Shown here: piece by piece, positions 59,709 to 64,000 of the stretch | Layout: the number at the start of each line of letters is the position of its first letter | Position numbering within the stretch: position 1 is the stretch's first letter | Assembly: GCA_050186825.1 (NCBI GenBank) | Contig: JBFWYD010000012.1 | Location: 109,736 to 173,735, forward strand | Length of the DNA: 64,000 nt | Direction: 5' to 3' | Source of the DNA: NORP233 sp050186825 | GTDB lineage: Bacteria; Planctomycetota; J058 | Program-made: the position numbers and the translations under genes | Notes under the pieces: model-generated | The model's database searches: none | The model's input: the letters and a program-made list of their open reading frames with translations, nothing else | Told to the model about the DNA's origin: nothing

Positions 59709-61475
59709 CTACTGCCCCAGCGCGTCGAGCCGGGCGCGCGCGCGGCGCGAATAGGGTCCCGTCGGGGCGTCGCGCAGGCTCGCGCGATAGGCCGCGCGCG
59801 CCCGCTCGGGCTCCTTGAGGGCCTCGTGGCAGAGGCCCTGGGCCCAGGAGCGCGCGCCGGGCTCCGGCGCGTCGGCGGCCAGGGCCTCGAGGTCGGGCTG
59901 GGCCGCGAGCGGGCGCCCCAGGGCCAGGTAGGCCAGTGCGCGCCCGAAGCGGGCGCGCGCGTTCAGGGCGTCGAGCGCGAGCGCCTCGCTGAAGGCGTCG
60001 GCGGCCTCCTTGGCGCGCCCGGTCTCGAGCTCGAGCTCGCCCAGGACCAGGAAGCCGCGCGGGTCGCCCGGCGCCTGGCGCGTCAGGCGCTCGGCCACCT
60101 CGCGCGCCTCGCGCGCGCGCCCGGCGGCGGCCAGCGCCGCGGCCAACTCCTGCGCCGCGTCGCGCCCGCGCGGGTCGCGGCGCAGCGCGGCCGCGAGGTC
60201 CTCGCTGGCGCCGTTGGCGTCGCCGGCCTCGCGGCGCAGCCGCCCGCGCAGCAGCCAGGCCTCGGCGGGCTGCCCCAGACGCAGGGCCTGGTCCAGGGCC
60301 GCGCGCGCGAGGGCGGGCTCGCGCTCGCCCAGCGCGACCCGCGCCAGCACGAGGTGCGCGGCGGCCAGGCTGGGGTCGGCCGCGAGGGCGGCGCGGGCCT
60401 CGGCGCGCGCCGCCGCCTGCTCGTGCGCGCTCTCCACCATCAGCTCCGCGCGCGCCAGCCGTGCGCGCGCGAGCCCCGGCGCGAGCGCCAGCGCGCGCTC
60501 CAGGTCGCGCTCCGCCTCGCCGCGCCCGGTGCGCGGCCGCGCGCGCGCGCGCAGGCAGAGGGCCTCGGCCGAGAGCGGGTCCAGGGCGCAGGCCGCCTCA
60601 GCGTCGGCGAGCGCCTCGTCCGCGGCGCGCCGCTCGAGGCGCAGCCGGCCGCGCAGGAGCAACGCCGGGAGCAGCGGGCAGCGCGAGAGCGCCAGGTCGA
60701 GCGCGGCCTCGGCCGGCTCGGGCTGGGCCAGGAGCTGGAGCCGCCAGCCGCGCGCCAGCGCGCCCCAGGCGCCCGCGGGGTCCGCCTCGTCGGCGCGCGC
60801 CAGCTCCTCGAGCGCGCGCCGCGGCTCCCCCGGCGCGAGCGCCAGCGCGAGCGCGGCCCGCGCCACGCCAGGCGCCGCCGCCTCGGCCCCCGCCCGCGCC
60901 TGGGCCAGCACGGGCTCCAGGGCGCGCGCCGCCTCGCCCGGCGCGACCCCGCGCGCGCGCGCCTCGGCCCAGCGCGCGGCGGCCAGGGCGAACAGCGGCG
61001 CGCCCCAGCTCGGGTCGCGCGCCGCCGCCTGCTCGCAGCGCGTCACGCGCGCGGCGAGGTCCTGGTCCTGCGCGCGCGCGTCGAGCAGCTCGCGCGCGGC
61101 AGCGCGCGCGCGCCGCTGCTCGACGGCGGCGCGGACCTCGAGCAGCGCGCCCTGCACGTCGGCGCCCGCGCGCAGCTCGGCGGGCAGCTCGTCGGCCGCG
61201 GCCAGGGCGGCCTCCGGGTCACGGCCCGCGAGCTCCAGGAACCCGGTCCGCGCGCGCTCGCGCGCCTGCTCGCGCTGGAGCGCGTAGAGCAGGCCCAGCG
61301 CGCCCGCCACCACCACCGCGCCCACGCCCAGCAGCCGCCCCACGGGCAGGGGCCTGGGCGCGGGGCGCGGCGGCTGCGGCGCGAGCTGACTGCGGCGGAG
61401 CTCGAGGATCGAGCTCTCGATCACGGTCTCCTCGCGCGGCGCCTCCTCCGGGTCGCGCGCGCGCTCGTCCTTCAC
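59709..61475 (-). CDS. TPR-repeat membrane-anchored protein
   Basis: This 588-residue protein has a basic cytoplasmic leader, one transmembrane helix near residues 45-70 (GRLLGVGAVVVAGALGLLYA) and then about 500 residues of tetratricopeptide-type helical repeats. Examples are FLELAGRDPEAALAAADELP, RLQLLAQPEPAEAALDLALS, RRDPRGRDAAQELAAALAAA and YLALGRPLAAQPDLEALAAD. The repeats are extremely Ala/Arg/Leu-rich, so exact unit borders are hard to set. The GTG start overlaps the stop of the DUF368 gene (GTGA), so both are probably made together. TPR domains usually mediate protein binding; here the domain would lie on the outer face of the membrane. Family members in planctomycetes are common but functions are not established. 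Confidence 0.75.
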   Translation of the reverse strand: MKDERARDPEEAPREETVIESSILELRRSQLAPQPPRPAPRPLPVGRLLGVGAVVVAGALGLLYALQREQARERARTGFLELAGRDPEAALAAADELPAELRAGADVQGALLEVRAAVEQRRARAAARELLDARAQDQDLAARVTRCEQAAARDPSWGAPLFALAAARWAEARARGVAPGEAARALEPVLAQARAGAEAAAPGVARAALALALAPGEPRRALEELARADEADPAGAWGALARGWRLQLLAQPEPAEAALDLALSRCPLLPALLLRGRLRLERRAADEALADAEAACALDPLSAEALCLRARARPRTGRGEAERDLERALALAPGLARARLARAELMVESAHEQAAARAEARAALAADPSLAAAHLVLARVALGEREPALARAALDQALRLGQPAEAWLLRGRLRREAGDANGASEDLAAALRRDPRGRDAAQELAAALAAAGRAREAREVAERLTRQAPGDPRGFLVLGELELETGRAKEAADAFSEALALDALNARARFGRALAYLALGRPLAAQPDLEALAADAPEPGARSWAQGLCHEALKEPERARAAYRASLRDAPTGPYSRRARARLDALGQ

Positions 61476-62515
61476 GCGGCCGCGGTCTCCGGCCGGCGGC
61501 GCGCGAGCCGCTCCATGGCGACCACGCCCACGAAGCCGGCCAGCGCCAGGACGAGGCTCGCCGCCGCGGTCCCGTCCAGCGCGGGCAGATGCGGCCTCCA
61601 GCCGATCATGCGCGGCTTGTCGCGGACCACCTCGTAGGTCCGCTCGGCGAAGGGCCAGATCGCGTAGAGCGAGCCGATCAGGAGCCCGGTCATGAAGGCC
61701 AGGGTGGCGCGCTCCGCGCGGCGGAGCAACCAGTGGAGGAAGCGCGAGAAGGCGAGCAGCCCCAGCAGGCAGCCGAACGCGAAGGGGACGACGACCTCGA
61801 CCAGGGGCCGTATGCGGCCGTGCGGGCCGTCGCCGCGCAGGACCTCGCCCAGGGCCCCGAGCACGAAGGCGTACTTGCGCAGGAGCAGGAGCACGAAGGA
61901 GCCGGAGATCCCGGGGAGGATCATCGCGCAGATCGAGATCGCCCCGCAGGCGAACACGAACAGCGGGGTCTCGGGCGTGCTCACCGGCACGGCGGTCACG
62001 ATGAACAGGCCGAAGGCGACCCCGAGCACGCCGGCCACGGCGCAGGCCGCGCCGCCGTTGGGCCCGCGCGGCGGGGCCTCGCCCGCGGGCGGCCCGGCGA
62101 TCACGTCGCGCCCGAGCGCGAGGATGGTCCCGAGCACGAGCCCGAAGAACAGCCCGTAGACCAGCTCCGGGTGCTCCTGGATCAGGCGGGGCAGCGGGAT
62201 CACGGCCGTGAAGGTCACGATCCCGAGCGCCTGGCCGCAGGCCACGGCGCCGAGGAAGCGCCAGGCCACGTGGTCGCGCGCGGCGGCGAAGCGCCCGCGC
62301 AGCACGTGTCGGAGCGCGGCGGCATCGATGGTCCGGATCGCGGCGACCAGGCGCACGTAGATCCCGAGGATCAACGCCATGGTCCCGCCCGACACGCCCG
62401 GCACCACGTCCGCGCTGCCCATGCACAGCCCGCGCGCGACGAGCCCGGGGACCTCGGGCCAGGCGGCCCCCCCGGGGGTCTCGGCCGGGTCTTCGCTGTC
62501 CTTCTCGCTCGACAT
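61472..62515 (-). CDS. DUF368 family membrane protein (undecaprenyl-phosphate translocase type)
   Basis: This 347-residue polytopic protein has the DUF368 hallmark GLCMGSADVVPGVSGGTMAL followed by ILGIYVRLVAAI. Later come GLFFGLVLGTILALGRDV, ISICAMILPGISGSFVLLLL and LAFMTGLLIGSLYAIWPFAE. DUF368 proteins of the PopT group were shown in other bacteria to recycle undecaprenyl phosphate across the membrane, so this may return the lipid carrier used for peptidoglycan or polysaccharide synthesis (family knowledge). I chose the ATG at 62515, with GAGGGAGC upstream; an in-frame GTG at 62539 adds eight residues. It overlaps the TPR gene by four bases. Eight or more hydrophobic segments are visible. 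Confidence 0.85.
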   Translation of the reverse strand: MSSEKDSEDPAETPGGAAWPEVPGLVARGLCMGSADVVPGVSGGTMALILGIYVRLVAAIRTIDAAALRHVLRGRFAAARDHVAWRFLGAVACGQALGIVTFTAVIPLPRLIQEHPELVYGLFFGLVLGTILALGRDVIAGPPAGEAPPRGPNGGAACAVAGVLGVAFGLFIVTAVPVSTPETPLFVFACGAISICAMILPGISGSFVLLLLRKYAFVLGALGEVLRGDGPHGRIRPLVEVVVPFAFGCLLGLLAFSRFLHWLLRRAERATLAFMTGLLIGSLYAIWPFAERTYEVVRDKPRMIGWRPHLPALDGTAAASLVLALAGFVGVVAMERLARRRPETAAA

Positions 62516-62633
62516 GCTCCCTCGCGGATCGAGCGGCACAGGTTACGCGACGCCGCCGTCCTGCCCCAAGCGCGCTCGCGTGCGCCGTAGTTGTCGCCCC
62601 CCGCCGCCGCTGATACATTCCGCGCGATCGAAG

Positions 62634-62705
62634 GGCGACATAGCCAAGTGGTAAGGCGACGGATTGCAAATCCGTTATCCCCCGGTTCGAATCCGGGTGT
62701 CGCCT
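62634..62705 (+). tRNA. tRNA-Cys (anticodon GCA)
   Basis: A complete cloverleaf folds by eye: acceptor stem GGCGACA (62634-62640) with TGTCGCC (62698-62704), anticodon stem ACGGA/TCCGT around loop TTGCAAA with anticodon GCA at 62666-62668, and a T-arm CCCGG-TTCGAAT-CCGGG. The discriminator base is T at 62705, as expected for tRNA-Cys. CCA is not encoded. A likely terminator follows directly. Confidence 0.95.
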
Positions 62706-62709
62706 CTCC

Positions 62710-62751
62710 GAAACCCGCACGGTTGAGCCTCTGGCGAGCCATGCGGGTTTC
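62710..62751 (+). terminator. Putative terminator downstream of tRNA-Cys
   Basis: GAAACCCGCA (62710-62719) pairs perfectly with TGCGGGTTTC (62742-62751) across a 22-base loop. The right arm ends in a short T-rich stretch, and the hairpin starts five bases after the tRNA, a common position for tRNA terminators. Confidence 0.65.
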
Positions 62752-62944
62752 TTCGTGTACGGGCCGGAGGGCCGCTCCCCCTTCCGCTCCCCCCTGGCGT
62801 CACGCGAGCGCTCGTGAGGGGGGCCACCAACACCGCGGCCCCCCGACCACCCGCGCCGAGCGAGGAGCCGAGGGGCCGCAACGGAGGGCGCGCCGAGGCA
62901 GCGCCCTCTAGGCCGCGCCCGACGCGCAGCCGCAACGAGTGGAT

Positions 62945-63793
62945 CTAGCGCGGAGGCGCCCAGCTGAGCACGGCCGCGCGCGCGGCCTCGACCGCGGCGC
63001 GGGCCTGCTCGACTGCGGCGCTGGCGGCGGCGGTCGCCTTGCGGCTCGGCGCCGGGATCGCGGCCAGGGCCTGCTTGGCCTCGGCGCGCTGGCGCTCGCG
63101 CGCCTGGCGCCAGTCGCTGTCGCTGTAGCCGCCCTGCCCGGCGAGGAGCGTCTCGCCGTTGCTGGGGTGCGCCGTGATCGCGGCCGGCAGCGGCGCGCTC
63201 ATGGCCGTGACGCGCGCCTCCAGCTCGGCCCGCTGCGCCGGCAGCCGCTCCAGCTCGCGCGCGGCGGCCTCGGCCGCTGCCAGCTCGCGCTCCGCGTTGG
63301 CCACCGCGTCGGCCAGCTCCAGGGGGACGATCGCGAGCAGCCGGCGCATGGCGGCCTCGCTCTTCCGCGCGTGGCGCTCGGCCTCACGGTCCAGGCGCGT
63401 CGCCGCGCCGAGGTCGAGGTCCTCCGGGCCCAGCTCGGGGTGCGTGCGCAGGATCCACGTCACCAGCTCCCACGCCGAGGTCGCGGCGCGGCCGGCCTCC
63501 GCGTGTAGCTCGCGCCGCCGCTCCGCGACGCGGTCGCGCACGCCAGCGGCGAGCGCGTGCGCCTCCCTGGCGCGGGTCAGGTCGCGCGCGAGGAGACGCA
63601 GCTCCTCCAGCTCGTTGAGGTCGCGCGCGCGCGTGCGCCAGACGTGAAGCTCGGCCTGGTCGCGGCAGAGGTCGCGGGCCTCTGGCTCGAGGTCCTGGGC
63701 GCGAGCGCCGTAGTAGGCGCGCAGGGCGAGCGCCTCCAGCGGCGGGCGCAGGTCGCGCGGGGTCGCCGGCGCCGCGAAGGTCGCGCCGCTCAC
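62945..63793 (-). CDS. Unrecognised helical protein downstream of the tRNA
   Basis: This 282-residue protein starts VSGATFAAPATPRDLRPPLE and is dominated by Arg/Glu/Ala-rich helices (RARDLNELEELRLLARDLTR, EAERHARKSEAAMRRLLAIV). A short non-helical part (AITAHPSNGETLLAGQGGYS, then SDSDWRQARERQRAEAKQAL) has a more globular look. No membrane segment or known motif was recognised. The GTG start overlaps the stop of the upstream gene (GTGA). Neighbouring a tRNA, it could belong to an integrated element, but no integrase is visible in the remaining sequence, and its base composition does not obviously differ. Confidence 0.55.
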   Translation of the reverse strand: MSGATFAAPATPRDLRPPLEALALRAYYGARAQDLEPEARDLCRDQAELHVWRTRARDLNELEELRLLARDLTRAREAHALAAGVRDRVAERRRELHAEAGRAATSAWELVTWILRTHPELGPEDLDLGAATRLDREAERHARKSEAAMRRLLAIVPLELADAVANAERELAAAEAAARELERLPAQRAELEARVTAMSAPLPAAITAHPSNGETLLAGQGGYSDSDWRQARERQRAEAKQALAAIPAPSRKATAAASAAVEQARAAVEAARAAVLSWAPPR

Positions 63794-63990
63794 GCGGCAC
63801 CGCCAGCGAGCAGGCGGCCCAGGTTCGCCTCGCGCGCCCGCGCGGGCGGGGGCGCGGTCGGCGCGGGGGCGTGGCGCAGCACGGCCTCCAGCTCGCCCAG
63901 GCGCCACTCGGCCTCCCGCCGGGCGTCGGGGTCGAGGCGGCGCAGGTGCGCTCGCAGAGCGCGCAGGTGGGGTTCAGGCGTCGGGGTCAC
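63790..63990 (-). CDS. Small protein at window edge, possibly 5'-truncated
   Basis: This 66-residue reading frame reads VTPTPEPHLRALRAHLRRLD then PDARREAEWRLGELEAVLRH and a Pro/Ala tail, ending in a stop that overlaps the next gene. A GTG at 63990 gives the annotated start, but the frame stays open to the window edge (63991-63999), so a longer protein starting outside is possible. No family recognised; the helix with WRLGELEAVL is the only defined piece. Confidence 0.5.
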   Translation of the reverse strand: MTPTPEPHLRALRAHLRRLDPDARREAEWRLGELEAVLRHAPAPTAPPPARAREANLGRLLAGGAA

Positions 63991-64000
63991 TCGGGTAGCT

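Noticed and set aside
63790..63990. Prophage or integrative element boundary beside the tRNA
   Set aside because: No integrase, phage structural motif or duplicated tRNA end is visible in the last 1.3 kb, so I did not annotate a mobile element.

Overview
The window is 64 kb of very GC-rich DNA (clearly above 70% by eye; I did not compute it) with densely packed genes, GTG starts as common as ATG, and many 4-base ATGA/GTGA overlaps. LpxA and a MltA-type lipoprotein imply a Gram-negative envelope. An H4MPT-pathway-type kinase-fold protein, a MamK-like actin, a soluble FtsH-like protease, two Ser/Thr kinases and simple-sequence intergenic repeats point to an uncultured high-GC planctomycete or a similar environmental phylum. 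That placement is inference; no rRNA or marker gene in the window proves it.

Layout. 1-5257 (minus): a partial HExxH protein, a repeat island, then a coupled operon of a deoxyribosyltransferase-like protein, a 74-residue NHLP-like peptide and a hydantoinase/H4MPT-type protein, then an exported protein. 5582-17073 (plus): lpxA, a giant 2406-residue DUF2339-like membrane protein, a Ser/Thr kinase and mltA. 17074-23595 (minus): type II GAPDH-like enzyme, PAC2 protein, a second kinase, an APH-fold phosphotransferase behind a 27-bp tandem repeat, a methyltransferase and a double-DUF1540 protein. 24017-26674 (plus): sugar-phosphate transferase, GT2 glycosyltransferase, TraB/GumN protein. 27091-29809 (minus): a coiled-coil protein translationally coupled to a MamK-like actin, plus a small coiled-coil protein, bracketed on both sides by composite inverted-repeat elements. 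30444-34181: a sigma-54 activator divergent from ovoA (ovothiol synthesis). 34341-42503 (plus): a complete Wsp/ACF-like chemosensory operon (REC, CheR-TPR, CheW, MCP, CheW, CheA-REC, CheB). 42673-51937 (minus): an FtsH-like protease with a small partner, an exported protein, carB and a His-rich TPR protein. 52325-55238 (plus): a methyltransferase and a class III cyclase. 55384-62515 (minus): exported protein, di-haem peroxidase, mraZ with two small genes, a TPR membrane protein and a DUF368 (PopT-type) transporter. tRNA-Cys (GCA) lies at 62634-62705, followed by two unrecognised minus-strand genes at the window edge.

The most noteworthy items are (i) the MamK-like actin plus coiled-coil pair with no other magnetosome gene in view; (ii) a ~220-bp element with ~35-bp terminal inverted repeats, flanked by GAGTCC-type hexamer arrays, in two inverted copies either side of that locus and a half copy at 1.5 kb; (iii) a second ~155-bp repeat family in opposite orientations 26 kb apart; (iv) a membrane-anchorless FtsH-like protease with an apparently degenerate extra AAA-like module; and (v) the NHLP-like peptide.
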